Positions 36,741-50,785 of a stretch of DNA of 64,000 nt are shown here, one piece after another (position 1 is the stretch's first letter; every line of letters begins with the position of its first letter). The DNA comes from Salticus scenicus (taxonomy: Eukaryota > Arthropoda > Arachnida > Araneae > Salticidae). The DNA is taken from contig CAWVNO010000538.1 in the NCBI GenBank assembly GCA_963930645.1, positions 966,001 to 1,030,000 on the forward strand. Direction: 5' to 3'. The notes below the pieces were generated by a model. That model was not told the origin of the DNA. It saw only the letters and a list, made by a program, of their open reading frames with translations, and searched no databases. A program made the translations under genes and the position numbers.

Positions 36741-39700
36741 ATGGTTTGTTTTCGCGTAACTTCAAAACCACTGTACGTGTTAACTCTAAATTTTGCCTGC
36801 AGGTTTGTTATAACAACTTGTTTCAAGTGTCCAATTTTCTTCGTGATATAAGTTTTAACACGACGGTAATCGACTTTAATTGAATTTGTTAGAATCTGTG
36901 TGTGTGGTTCGTTTTCGTATAACTTCAAAACCACTCTACGTGTTAACTCTAAATTTTGCCTGCAGGTTTGTTATAACAACTTGTTTCAAGTCTCCAATTT
37001 CCTTCGTGATATAAGCTTTAACACGACGGTAATCGGCTTTAATTGAATTTGTTAGAATCAGTATGTGTGGTTTGTTTTCGCGTAACTTCAAAACCACTGT
37101 ACGTGTTAACTCTAAAATTTGCCTGCAGGTTTGTTATAACAACTTGTTTCAAGTCTCCAATTTCGGTCGTGATATAAGTTTTAACACGAGAATAATCGGC
37201 TTTAATTGAATTTCTCGGAATCGATACGTGTGGTTTGTTTTCGCGTAACTTCAAAACCACTGTACGTGTTAACTCTAAATTTTGCCTGCAGGTGTGTTAT
37301 AACAACTTGTTTCAAGTCTCCAATTTCGGTCGTGATATAAGTTTTAACACGACGGTAATCGGCGTTAATTGAATTTGTTAGAATTTGTGTGTGTGGTTCG
37401 TTTTCGCATAACTTCAAAACAACTCTACGTGTTAACTCTAAATTTTGCCTGCAGGTTTGTTATAACAACTTGTCTCAAGTCTCTAATTTCGGTCGTGAAA
37501 TAAGTTTTAACACGAGAGTAATCGGCTTTAAATGAATTTGTTAGAATCTCTGTGTGTGGTTCGTTTTCGCATAACTTCAAAACAACTGTACGTGTTAACT
37601 ATAAATTTTGTCTGCAGGTTTGTTATAACAACTTGTTTCAAGTCTCCAATTTCGGTCGTGATATAAGTTTTAACACGAGAGTAATCGGCTTTAATTGAAT
37701 TTCTCGGAATTGATACGTGTGGTTCGTTTTCGCATAACTTCAAAACCACTCTATGTGTTAACTCTTAATTTTGCCTGTAGGTTCGTCATAACAACTTGTT
37801 TCAAGTCTCCAATTTCTGTCGTGATATAAGTTTTAACACGAGAGTAATCGGCTTTAATTGAATTTGTTAGAATCTGTGCGTGTGGTTCGTTTTCGCATAA
37901 CTTCAAAACAACTGTACGTGTTAACTCTTAATTTTGCCTGCAGGTTTGTCATAACAACTTGTTTCAAGTCTCCAATTTCGGTAGTGATATAAGTTTTAAC
38001 ACGATAGTAATCGGCTTTAATTGAATTTCTCGGAATCGATACGTGTGGTTCGTTTTCGCATAACTTCAAAACAACTGTACGTGTTAACTCTTAAATTTCC
38101 CTGAAGGTTTGTTATAACAACTTGTTTCAAGTCTCCAATTTCCTTCGTGGTATAAATTTTAACACAGGAGTAATCGGCTTTAATTGAATTTTATAGGAAT
38201 CGATACATGTGATTCGTTTTCGCATAACTTCAAAACCACTGTACTTGTTAACTCTAAATTTTGCCTGCAGGTTTGTTATAACAACTTGTTTCAAGTCTCC
38301 AATTTCGGTCGTGATATAAGTTTTAACACGAGAGTAATCGGCTTTAATTGAATTTCTGGGAATCGATACGTGCGGTTCGTTTTCGCATAACTTCAAAACC
38401 ACTGTACGTGTCAACTCTTAAATTTGCCTGCAGGTTTGTAATAACAACTTGTTTCAAGTCTTCAATTTCGGTCGTGATATAAGTTTTAACACGAGAGTAA
38501 TCGGCTTTAATTAAATTTGTCAGAATCAGTATGTGTGGTTTGTTTTCGCGTAACTTCAAAACCACTGTACGTTTTAACTCTAAATTTTGCCTGCAGGTTT
38601 GTTATAACAACTTGTTTCAAGTGTCCAATTTTCTTCGTGATATAAGTTTTAACACGACGGTAATCGGCTTTAATTGAATTTGTTAGAATCTGTGTGTGTG
38701 GTTCTTTTTCGCATAACTTCAAAACCACTCTACGTGTTAACTCTAAATTTTGCCTGCAGGTTTGTTATAACAACTTGTTTCAAGTCTCCAATTTCCTTCG
38801 TGATATAAGCTTTAACACGACGGTAATTGGCTTTAATTGAATTTGTTAGAATCAGTATGTGTGGTTTGTTTTCGCGTAACTTCAAAACCACTGTACGTGT
38901 TAACTCTAAAATTTGCCTGCAGGTTTGTTATAACAACTTGTTTCAAGTCTCCAATTTCGGTCGTGATATAAGTTTTAACACGAGAGTAATCGGCTTTAAT
39001 TGAATTTCTCGGAATCGATACGTGTGGTTCGTTTTCGCATAACTTCAAAACCACTGTACGTGTCAACTCTTAAATTTCCCTGCAGGTTTGTAATAACAAC
39101 TTGTTTCAAGTCTTCAATTTCGGTCGTGATATAAGTTTTAACACGAGAGTAATCGGCTTTAATTGAATTTGTCAGAATCAGTATGTGTGGTTTGTTTTCG
39201 CGTAACTTCAAAACCACTGTACGTGTTAACTCTAAATTTTGCCTGCAGGTTTGTTATAACAACTTGTTTCAAGTCTCCAATTTCCTTTGTGATATAAATT
39301 TTAACACGGGAGTAATCGGCTTTAATTGAATTTTATAGGTATGGATACATGTGATTCGTTTTCGCATAACTTCAAAACCACTGTACTTGTTAACTCTAAA
39401 ATTTGCCTGCAGGTTTGTTATAACAACTTGTTTCAAGTCTCCAATTTCGGTCGTGATATATGTTTTAACACGAGAGTAATCGGCTTTAACTGAATTTCTC
39501 GGAATCGATACGTGTGGATTGTTTTCGCCTAACTTCAAATCCACTGTACGTGTTAACTCTAAATTTTGCCTGCAGGTTTGTTATAACAACTTGTTTCAAG
39601 TCTCCAATTTCGGTCGTGATATAAGTTTTAACACGACGGTAATCGGCTTTAATTGAATTTGTTAGAATCTGTGTGTGTGGTTCGTTTTCGCATAACTTCA

Positions 39701-42245
39701 AAACAACTGTACGTGTTAACTATAAATTTTGCCTCCAGGTTTGTTATAACAACTTGTTTCAAGTCTCCAATTTCGGTCGTGATATAAGTTTTAATACGAG
39801 AGTAATCGGCTTTAAATGAATTTCTCGGAATCGATACGTGTGGTTTGTTTTCGCGTAACTTCAAAACCACTGTACGTGTTAACTCTAAATTTTGCCTACA
39901 GGTTTGTTATAACAACTTGTTTCAAGTCTCCAATTTCGATCGTGATATAAGTTTTAACACGAGAGTAATCGGCTTTAATTGAATTTCTCGGAATCGATAC
40001 GTGTGGTTCGTTTTCGCATAACTTCAAAACCACTGTACGTGTCAACTCTTAAATTTGCCTGCAGGTTTGTAATAACAACTTGTTTCAAGTCTTCAATTTC
40101 GGTCGTGATATAAGTTTTAACACGAGAGTAATCGGCTTTAATTGAATTTGTCAGAATCAGTATGTGTGGTTTGTTTTCGCGTAACTTCAAAACCACTGTA
40201 CGTGTTAACGCTAAATTTTGCCTGCAGGTTTGTTATAACAACTTGTTTCAAGTCTCCAATTTCGGTCGTGATATAAGTTTTAACACGACGGTAATCGGCT
40301 TTAATTGACTTTGTTAGAATCTGTGTGTGTGGTTCGTTTTCGCATAACTTCAAAACAACTCTACGTGTTAACTCTAAATTTTGCCTGCAGGTTTGTTATA
40401 ACAACTTGTCTCAAGTCTCTAATTTCGGTCGTGAAATAAGTTTTAACACGAGAGTAATCGGCTTTAATTGAATTTCTCGGAATCGATACGTGTGGTTTGT
40501 TTTCACGTAACTTCGAAACCACTGTACGTGTTAACTCTAAATTTTGCCTGCAGGTTTGTTATAACAAATTGTTTCAAGTCTTCAATTTCGGTCGTGATAT
40601 AAGTTTTAACACGAGAGTAATCGGCTTTAATTGAATTTCTCGGAATTGATACGTGTGGTTCGTTTTCGCATAACTTCAAAACCACTCTATGTGTTAACTC
40701 TTAATTTTGCCTGCAGGTTCGTCATAACAACTTGTTTCAAGTCTCCAGTTTCTGTCGTGATATAAGTTTTAACACGAGAGTAATCGGCTTTAATTGAATT
40801 TGTTAGAATCTGTGTGTGTGGTTCGTTTTCGCATAACTTCAAAACAACTGTACGTGTTAACTCTTAATTTTGCCTGCAGGTTTGTCATAACAACTTGTTT
40901 CAAGTCTCCAATTTCGGTAGTGATATAAGTTTTAACACGATAGTAATCGGCTTTAATTGAATTTCTCGGAATCGATACGTGTGGTTCGTTTTCGCATAAC
41001 TTCAAAACAACTGTACGTGTTACCTCTTAAATTTGCCTGAAGGTTTGTTATAACAACTTGTTTCAAGTCTCCAATTTCCTTCGTGATATAAATTTTAACA
41101 CAGGAGTAATCGGCATTAATTGAATTTCTCGGAATCGATACGTGTGGTTCGTTTTCGCATAACTTCAAAACCACTCTATGTGTTAACTCTTAATTTTGCC
41201 TGCAGGTTCGTCATAACAACTTGTTTCAAGTCTTCAATTTCGGTCGTGATATAAGTTTTAACACGAGAGTAATCGGCTTTAATTAAATTTGTCAGAATCA
41301 GTATGTGTGGTTTGTTTTCGCGTAACTTCAAAACCACTGTACGTGTTAACTCTAAATTTTGCCTGCAGGTTTGTTATAACAACTTGTTTCAAGTGTCCAA
41401 TTTTCTTCGTGATATAAGTTTTAACACGACGGTAATCGACTTTAATTGAATTTGTTAGAATCTGTGTGTGTGGTTCGTTTTCGCATAACTTCAAAACCAC
41501 TCTACGTGTTAACTCTAAATTTTGCCTGCAGGTTTGTTATAACAACTTGTTTCAAGTCTCCAATTTCCTTCGTGATATAAATTTTAACACGGGAGTAATC
41601 GGCTTTAATTGAATTTTATAGGAATGGATACATGTGATTCGTTTTCGCATAACTTCAAAACCACTGTACGTGTTAACTCTAAAATTTGCCTGCAGGTTTG
41701 TTATAACAACTTGTTTCAAGTCTCCAATTTCGGTCGTGATATAAGTTTTAACACGAGAGTAATCGGCTTTAATTGAATTTCTCGGAATCGATACGTGTGG
41801 TTCGTTTTCGCATAACTTCAAAACCACTGTACGTGTCAACTCTTAAATTTCCCTGCAGGTTTGTAATAACAACTTGTTTCAAGTCTTCAATTTCGGTCGT
41901 GATATAAGTTTTAAGACGAGAGTAATCGGCTTTAATTGAATTTCTCGGAATCGATACGTGTGGTTCGTTTTCGCATAACTTCAAAACCACTGTACGTGTC
42001 AACTCTTAAATTTGCCTGCAGGTTTGTAATAACAACTTGTTTCAAGTCTCCAATTTCGGTCGTGATATAAGTTTTAACACAAGAGTAATCGGCTTTAATT
42101 GAATTTCTCGGAATCGATACGTGTGGTTTGTTTTCACGTAACATCGAAACCACTGTACGTGTTAACTCTAAATTTTGCCTGCAGGTTTGTTATAACAACT
42201 TGTTTCAAGTCTTCAATTTCGGTCGTGATATAAGTTTTAACACGA

Positions 42246-44364
42246 GAGTAATCGGCTTTAATTGAATTTCTCGGAATTGATACGTGTGGTTCGTTTTCGC
42301 ATAACTTCAAAACCACTCTATGTGTTAACTCTTAATTTTGCCTGCAGGTGTGTTATAACAACTTGTTTCAAGTCTCCAATTTCGGTCGTGATATAAGTTT
42401 CAACACGACGGTAATCGGCTTTAATTGAATTTGTTAGAATCTGTGTGTGTGGTTCGTTTTCGCATAACTTCAAAACAACTCTACGTGTTAACTCTAAATT
42501 TTGCCTGCAGGTTTGTTATAACAACTTGTCTCAAGTCTCTAATTTCGGTCGTGAAATAAGTTTTAACACGAGAGTAATCGGCTTTAAATGAATTTGTTAG
42601 AATCTCTGTGTGTGGTTCGTTTTCGCATAACTTCAAAACAACTGTACGTGTTAACTATAAATTTTGTCTGCAGGTTTGTTATAACAACTTGTTTCAAGTC
42701 TCCAATTTCGGTCGTGATATAAGTTTTAACACGAGAGTAATCGGCTTTAATTGAATTTCTCGGAATCGATACGTGTGGTTTGTTTTCACTTAACTTCGAA
42801 ACCACTGTACGTGTTAACTCTAAATTTTGCCTGCAGGTTTGTTATAACAACTTGTTTCAAGTCTTCAATTTCGGTCGTGATATAAGTTTTAACACGAGAG
42901 TAATCGGCTTTAATTGAATTTCTCGGAATTGATACGTGTGGTTCGTTTTCGCATAACTTCAAAACCACTCTATGTGTTAACTCTTAATTTTGCCTGCAGG
43001 TTCGTCATAACAACTTGTTTCAAGTCTCCAATTTCTGTCGTGATATAAGTTTTAACACGAGAGTAATCGGCTTTAATTGAATTTGTTAGAATCTGTGTGT
43101 GTGGTTCGTTTTCGCATAACTTCAAAACAACTGTACGTGTTAACTCTTAATTTTGCCTGCAGGTTTGTCATAACAACTTGTTTCAAGTCTCCAATTTCGG
43201 TAGTGATATAAGTTTTAACACGATAGTAATCGGCTTTAATTGAATTTCTCGGAATCGATACGTGTGGTTCGTTTTCGCATAACTTCAAAACAACTGTACG
43301 TGTTAACTCTTAAATTTCCCTGAAGGTTTGTTATAACAACTTGTTTCAAGTCTCCAATTTCCTTCGTGGTATAAATTTTAACACAGGAGTAATCGGCTTT
43401 AATTTAATTTTATAGGAATCGATACATGTGATTTGTTTTCGCATAACTTCAAAACCACTGTACTTGTTAACTCTAAATTTTGCCTGCTGGTTTGTTATAA
43501 CAACTTGTTTCAAGTCTCCAATTTCGGTCGTGATATAAGTTTTAACACGAGAGTAATCGTCTTTAATTGAATTTCTCGGAATCGATACGTGTGGTTCGTT
43601 TTCGCATAACTTCAAAACCACTGTACGTGTCAACTCTTAAATTTGCCTGCAGGTTTGTAATAACAACTTGTTTCAAGTCTTCAATTTCGGTCGTGATATA
43701 ATTTTAACACGAGAGTAATCGGCTTTAATTAAATTTGTCAGAATCAGTATGTATGGTTTGTTTTCGCGTAACTTCAAAACCACTGTACGTGTTAACTCTA
43801 AATTTTGCCTGCAGGTTTGTTATAACAACTTGTTTCAAGTGTCCAATTTTCTTCGTGATATAAGTTTTAACACGACGGTAATCGACTTTAATTGAATTTG
43901 TTAGAATCTGTGTGTGTGGTTCGTTTTCGTATAACTTCAAAACCACTCTACGTGTTAACTCTAAATTTTGCCTGCAGGTTTGTTATAACAACTTGTTTCA
44001 AGTCTCCAATTTCCTTCGTGATATAAGCTTTAACACGACGGTAATCGGCTTTAATTGAATTTGTTAGAATCAGTATGTGTGGTTTGTTTTCGCGTAACTT
44101 CAAAACCACTGTACGTGTTAACTCTAAAATTTGCCTGCAGGTTTGTTATAACAACTTGTTTCAAGTCTCCAATTTCGGTCGTGATATAAGTTTTAACACG
44201 AGAATAATCGGCTTTAATTGAATTTCTCGGAATCGATACGTGTGGTTTGTTTTCGCGTAACTTCAAAACCACTGTACGTGTTAACTCTAAATTTTGCCTG
44301 CAGGTGTGTTATAACAACTTGTTTCAAGTCTCCAATTTCGGTCGTGATATAAGTTTTAACACGA
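42246..44364. repeat. Nested 2,119-bp duplication, copy 1
   Basis: A 13-monomer stretch within E unit 2, repeated immediately afterwards. It includes the GTTTCAACACGACGG, TTTCACTTAACTTCG, CCTGCTGG and 1-bp-deletion markers of the E unit. The breakpoint can be placed only within 44,333-44,364, where both parents share 32 identical bases. Confidence 0.87.
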
Positions 44365-46483
44365 GAGTAATCGGCTTTAATTGAATTTCTCGGAATTGAT
44401 ACGTGTGGTTCGTTTTCGCATAACTTCAAAACCACTCTATGTGTTAACTCTTAATTTTGCCTGCAGGTGTGTTATAACAACTTGTTTCAAGTCTCCAATT
44501 TCGGTCGTGATATAAGTTTCAACACGACGGTAATCGGCTTTAATTGAATTTGTTAGAATCTGTGTGTGTGGTTCGTTTTCGCATAACTTCAAAACAACTC
44601 TACGTGTTAACTCTAAATTTTGCCTGCAGGTTTGTTATAACAACTTGTCTCAAGTCTCTAATTTCGGTCGTGAAATAAGTTTTAACACGAGAGTAATCGG
44701 CTTTAAATGAATTTGTTAGAATCTCTGTGTGTGGTTCGTTTTCGCATAACTTCAAAACAACTGTACGTGTTAACTATAAATTTTGTCTGCAGGTTTGTTA
44801 TAACAACTTGTTTCAAGTCTCCAATTTCGGTCGTGATATAAGTTTTAACACGAGAGTAATCGGCTTTAATTGAATTTCTCGGAATCGATACGTGTGGTTT
44901 GTTTTCACTTAACTTCGAAACCACTGTACGTGTTAACTCTAAATTTTGCCTGCAGGTTTGTTATAACAACTTGTTTCAAGTCTTCAATTTCGGTCGTGAT
45001 ATAAGTTTTAACACGAGAGTAATCGGCTTTAATTGAATTTCTCGGAATTGATACGTGTGGTTCGTTTTCGCATAACTTCAAAACCACTCTATGTGTTAAC
45101 TCTTAATTTTGCCTGCAGGTTCGTCATAACAACTTGTTTCAAGTCTCCAATTTCTGTCGTGATATAAGTTTTAACACGAGAGTAATCGGCTTTAATTGAA
45201 TTTGTTAGAATCTGTGTGTGTGGTTCGTTTTCGCATAACTTCAAAACAACTGTACGTGTTAACTCTTAATTTTGCCTGCAGGTTTGTCATAACAACTTGT
45301 TTCAAGTCTCCAATTTCGGTAGTGATATAAGTTTTAACACGATAGTAATCGGCTTTAATTGAATTTCTCGGAATCGATACGTGTGGTTCGTTTTCGCATA
45401 ACTTCAAAACAACTGTACGTGTTAACTCTTAAATTTCCCTGAAGGTTTGTTATAACAACTTGTTTCAAGTCTCCAATTTCCTTCGTGGTATAAATTTTAA
45501 CACAGGAGTAATCGGCTTTAATTTAATTTTATAGGAATCGATACATGTGATTTGTTTTCGCATAACTTCAAAACCACTGTACTTGTTAACTCTAAATTTT
45601 GCCTGCTGGTTTGTTATAACAACTTGTTTCAAGTCTCCAATTTCGGTCGTGATATAAGTTTTAACACGAGAGTAATCGTCTTTAATTGAATTTCTCGGAA
45701 TCGATACGTGTGGTTCGTTTTCGCATAACTTCAAAACCACTGTACGTGTCAACTCTTAAATTTGCCTGCAGGTTTGTAATAACAACTTGTTTCAAGTCTT
45801 CAATTTCGGTCGTGATATAATTTTAACACGAGAGTAATCGGCTTTAATTAAATTTGTCAGAATCAGTATGTATGGTTTGTTTTCGCGTAACTTCAAAACC
45901 ACTGTACGTGTTAACTCTAAATTTTGCCTGCAGGTTTGTTATAACAACTTGTTTCAAGTGTCCAATTTTCTTCGTGATATAAGTTTTAACACGACGGTAA
46001 TCGACTTTAATTGAATTTGTTAGAATCTGTGTGTGTGGTTCGTTTTCGTATAACTTCAAAACCACTCTACGTGTTAACTCTAAATTTTGCCTGCAGGTTT
46101 GTTATAACAACTTGTTTCAAGTCTCCAATTTCCTTCGTGATATAAGCTTTAACACGACGGTAATCGGCTTTAATTGAATTTGTTAGAATCAGTATGTGTG
46201 GTTTGTTTTCGCGTAACTTCAAAACCACTGTACGTGTTAACTCTAAAATTTGCCTGCAGGTTTGTTATAACAACTTGTTTCAAGTCTCCAATTTCGGTCG
46301 TGATATAAGTTTTAACACGAGAATAATCGGCTTTAATTGAATTTCTCGGAATCGATACGTGTGGTTTGTTTTCGCGTAACTTCAAAACCACTGTACGTGT
46401 TAACTCTAAATTTTGCCTGCAGGTGTGTTATAACAACTTGTTTCAAGTCTCCAATTTCGGTCGTGATATAAGTTTTAACACGA
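44365..46483. repeat. Nested 2,119-bp duplication, copy 2
   Basis: Second copy of the 13-monomer stretch. Markers recur at +2,119: the monomers at 42,584, 42,786, 43,073, 43,346 and 43,725 reappear at 44,703, 44,905, 45,192, 45,465 and 45,844. I noticed no difference between the two copies. The duplication is absent from E units 1 and 3. Confidence 0.87.
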
Positions 46484-49400
46484 CGGTAATCGGCGTTAAT
46501 TGAATTTGTTAGAATTTGTGTGTGTGGTTCGTTTTCGCATAACTTCAAAACAACTCTACGTGTTAACTCTAAATTTTGCCTGCAGGTTTGTTATAACAAC
46601 TTGTCTCAAGTCTCTAATTTCGGTCGTGAAATAAGTTTTAACACGAGAGTAATCGGCTTTAAATGAATTTGTTAGAATCTCTGTGTGTGGTTCGTTTTCG
46701 CATAACTTCAAAACAACTGTACGTGTTAACTATAAATTTTGTCTGCAGGTTTGTTATAACAACTTGTTTCAAGTCTCCAATTTCGGTCGTGATATAAGTT
46801 TTAACACGAGAGTAATCGGCTTTAATTGAATTTCTCGGAATTGATACGTGTGGTTCGTTTTCGCATAACTTCAAAACCACTCTATGTGTTAACTCTTAAT
46901 TTTGCCTGTAGGTTCGTCATAACAACTTGTTTCAAGTCTCCAATTTCTGTCGTGATATAAGTTTTAACACGAGAGTAATCGGCTTTAATTGAATTTGTTA
47001 GAATCTGTGCGTGTGGTTCGTTTTCGCATAACTTCAAAACAACTGTACGTGTTAACTCTTAATTTTGCCTGCAGGTTTGTCATAACAACTTGTTTCAAGT
47101 CTCCAATTTCGGTAGTGATATAAGTTTTAACACGATAGTAATCGGCTTTAATTGAATTTCTCGGAATCGATACGTGTGGTTCGTTTTCGCATAACTTCAA
47201 AACAACTGTACGTGTTAACTCTTAAATTTCCCTGAAGGTTTGTTATAACAACTTGTTTCAAGTCTCCAATTTCCTTCGTGGTATAAATTTTAACACAGGA
47301 GTAATCGGCTTTAATTGAATTTTATAGGAATCGATACATGTGATTCGTTTTCGCATAACTTCAAAACCACTGTACTTGTTAACTCTAAATTTTGCCTGCA
47401 GGTTTGTTATAACAACTTGTTTCAAGTCTCCAATTTCGGTCGTGATATAAGTTTTAACACGAGAGTAATCGGCTTTAATTGAATTTCTGGGAATCGATAC
47501 GTGCGGTTCGTTTTCGCATAACTTCAAAACCACTGTACGTGTCAACTCTTAAATTTGCCTGCAGGTTTGTAATAACAACTTGTTTCAAGTCTTCAATTTC
47601 GGTCGTGATATAAGTTTTAACACGAGAGTAATCGGCTTTAATTAAATTTGTCAGAATCAGTATGTGTGGTTTGTTTTCGCGTAACTTCAAAACCACTGTA
47701 CGTTTTAACTCTAAATTTTGCCTGCAGGTTTGTTATAACAACTTGTTTCAAGTGTCCAATTTTCTTCGTGATATAAGTTTTAACACGACGGTAATCGGCT
47801 TTAATTGAATTTGTTAGAATCTGTGTGTGTGGTTCTTTTTCGCATAACTTCAAAACCACTCTACGTGTTAACTCTAAATTTTGCCTGCAGGTTTGTTATA
47901 ACAACTTGTTTCAAGTCTCCAATTTCCTTCGTGATATAAGCTTTAACACGACGGTAATTGGCTTTAATTGAATTTGTTAGAATCAGTATGTGTGGTTTGT
48001 TTTCGCGTAACTTCAAAACCACTGTACGTGTTAACTCTAAAATTTGCCTGCAGGTTTGTTATAACAACTTGTTTCAAGTCTCCAATTTCGGTCGTGATAT
48101 AAGTTTTAACACGAGAGTAATCGGCTTTAATTGAATTTCTCGGAATCGATACGTGTGGTTCGTTTTCGCATAACTTCAAAACCACTGTACGTGTCAACTC
48201 TTAAATTTCCCTGCAGGTTTGTAATAACAACTTGTTTCAAGTCTTCAATTTCGGTCGTGATATAAGTTTTAACACGAGAGTAATCGGCTTTAATTGAATT
48301 TGTCAGAATCAGTATGTGTGGTTTGTTTTCGCGTAACTTCAAAACCACTGTACGTGTTAACTCTAAATTTTGCCTGCAGGTTTGTTATAACAACTTGTTT
48401 CAAGTCTCCAATTTCCTTTGTGATATAAATTTTAACACGGGAGTAATCGGCTTTAATTGAATTTTATAGGTATGGATACATGTGATTCGTTTTCGCATAA
48501 CTTCAAAACCACTGTACTTGTTAACTCTAAAATTTGCCTGCAGGTTTGTTATAACAACTTGTTTCAAGTCTCCAATTTCGGTCGTGATATATGTTTTAAC
48601 ACGAGAGTAATCGGCTTTAACTGAATTTCTCGGAATCGATACGTGTGGATTGTTTTCGCCTAACTTCAAATCCACTGTACGTGTTAACTCTAAATTTTGC
48701 CTGCAGGTTTGTTATAACAACTTGTTTCAAGTCTCCAATTTCGGTCGTGATATAAGTTTTAACACGACGGTAATCGGCTTTAATTGAATTTGTTAGAATC
48801 TGTGTGTGTGGTTCGTTTTCGCATAACTTCAAAACAACTGTACGTGTTAACTATAAATTTTGCCTCCAGGTTTGTTATAACAACTTGTTTCAAGTCTCCA
48901 ATTTCGGTCGTGATATAAGTTTTAATACGAGAGTAATCGGCTTTAAATGAATTTCTCGGAATCGATACGTGTGGTTTGTTTTCGCGTAACTTCAAAACCA
49001 CTGTACGTGTTAACTCTAAATTTTGCCTACAGGTTTGTTATAACAACTTGTTTCAAGTCTCCAATTTCGGTCGTGATATAAGTTTTAACACGAGAGTAAT
49101 CGGCTTTAATTGAATTTCTCGGAATCGATACGTGTGGTTCGTTTTCGCATAACTTCAAAACCACTGTACGTGTCAACTCTTAAATTTGCCTGCAGGTTTG
49201 TAATAACAACTTGTTTCAAGTCTTCAATTTCGGTCGTGATATAAGTTTTAACACGAGAGTAATCGGCTTTAATTGAATTTGTCAGAATCAGTATGTGTGG
49301 TTTGTTTTCGCGTAACTTCAAAACCACTGTACGTGTTAACGCTAAATTTTGCCTGCAGGTTTGTTATAACAACTTGTTTCAAGTCTCCAATTTCGGTCGT

Positions 49401-50785
49401 GATATAAGTTTTAACACGACGGTAATCGGCTTTAATTGAATTTGTTAGAATCTGTGTGTGTGGTTCGTTTTCGCATAACTTCAAAACAACTCTACGTGTT
49501 AACTCTAAATTTTGCCTGCAGGTTTGTTATAACAACTTGTCTCAAGTCTCTAATTTCGGTCGTGAAATAAGTTTTAACACGAGAGTAATCGGCTTTAATT
49601 GAATTTCTCGGAATCGATACGTGTGGTTTGTTTTCACGTAACTTCGAAACCACTGTACGTGTTAACTCTAAATTTTGCCTGCAGGTTTGTTATAACAAAT
49701 TGTTTCAAGTCTTCAATTTCGGTCGTGATATAAGTTTTAACACGAGAGTAATCGGCTTTAATTGAATTTCTCGGAATTGATACGTGTGGTTCGTTTTCGC
49801 ATAACTTCAAAACCACTCTATGTGTTAACTCTTAATTTTGCCTGCAGGTTCGTCATAACAACTTGTTTCAAGTCTCCAGTTTCTGTCGTGATATAAGTTT
49901 TAACACGAGAGTAATCGGCTTTAATTGAATTTGTTAGAATCTGTGTGTGTGGTTCGTTTTCGCATAACTTCAAAACAACTGTACGTGTTAACTCTTAATT
50001 TTGCCTGCAGGTTTGTCATAACAACTTGTTTCAAGTCTCCAATTTCGGTAGTGATATAAGTTTTAACACGATAGTAATCGGCTTTAATTGAATTTCTCGG
50101 AATCGATACGTGTGGTTCGTTTTCGCATAACTTCAAAACAACTGTACGTGTTACCTCTTAAATTTGCCTGAAGGTTTGTTATAACAACTTGTTTCAAGTC
50201 TCCAATTTCCTTCGTGATATAAATTTTAACACAGGAGTAATCGGCATTAATTGAATTTCTCGGAATCGATACGTGTGGTTCGTTTTCGCATAACTTCAAA
50301 ACCACTCTATGTGTTAACTCTTAATTTTGCCTGCAGGTTCGTCATAACAACTTGTTTCAAGTCTTCAATTTCGGTCGTGATATAAGTTTTAACACGAGAG
50401 TAATCGGCTTTAATTAAATTTGTCAGAATCAGTATGTGTGGTTTGTTTTCGCGTAACTTCAAAACCACTGTACGTGTTAACTCTAAATTTTGCCTGCAGG
50501 TTTGTTATAACAACTTGTTTCAAGTGTCCAATTTTCTTCGTGATATAAGTTTTAACACGACGGTAATCGACTTTAATTGAATTTGTTAGAATCTGTGTGT
50601 GTGGTTCGTTTTCGCATAACTTCAAAACCACTCTACGTGTTAACTCTAAATTTTGCCTGCAGGTTTGTTATAACAACTTGTTTCAAGTCTCCAATTTCCT
50701 TCGTGATATAAATTTTAACACGGGAGTAATCGGCTTTAATTGAATTTTATAGGAATGGATACATGTGATTCGTTTTCGCATAACT

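Larger units (their letters stand above)
34643..41654. repeat. HOR block E, unit 1 (43-mer, 7,012 bp)
   Basis: First of three copies of a 7,012-bp unit (43x163 plus four 164-bp variants minus a 1-bp deletion). It is composite: D-type to about 36,740; A-type to about 38,120, matching 9,317-10,730; B-type from about 38,127 to 41,200, matching 13,664 onward at an offset of 24,463 bp, then 24,300 bp after loss of one monomer; and finally C-edge sequence like 20,567-20,940. Private variants are CTGTGCGTGTGG near 37,876 and TTTCTGGGAATCG near 38,354, both found in all three E units. TTTCGATCGTG near 39,935 and TTGACTTTGTTAG near 40,305 occur only in this copy. Confidence 0.85.
41655..50785. repeat. 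HOR block E, unit 2 (enlarged, 9,131 bp)
   Basis: Second E unit, 56 monomers long because 2,119 bp (13 monomers) is duplicated inside it. Outside the duplication it matches unit 1 at 7,012 bp (left part) and 9,131 bp (right part). It shares GGTATGGATAC near 48,471 and CCTCCAGG near 48,864 with unit 1; unit 3 has the B-type states GGAATGGATAC and CCTGCAGG. Its left joint lies in CATAACTTCAAAACC, where a 164-bp monomer start is fused to a D-type monomer end. Confidence 0.87.
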
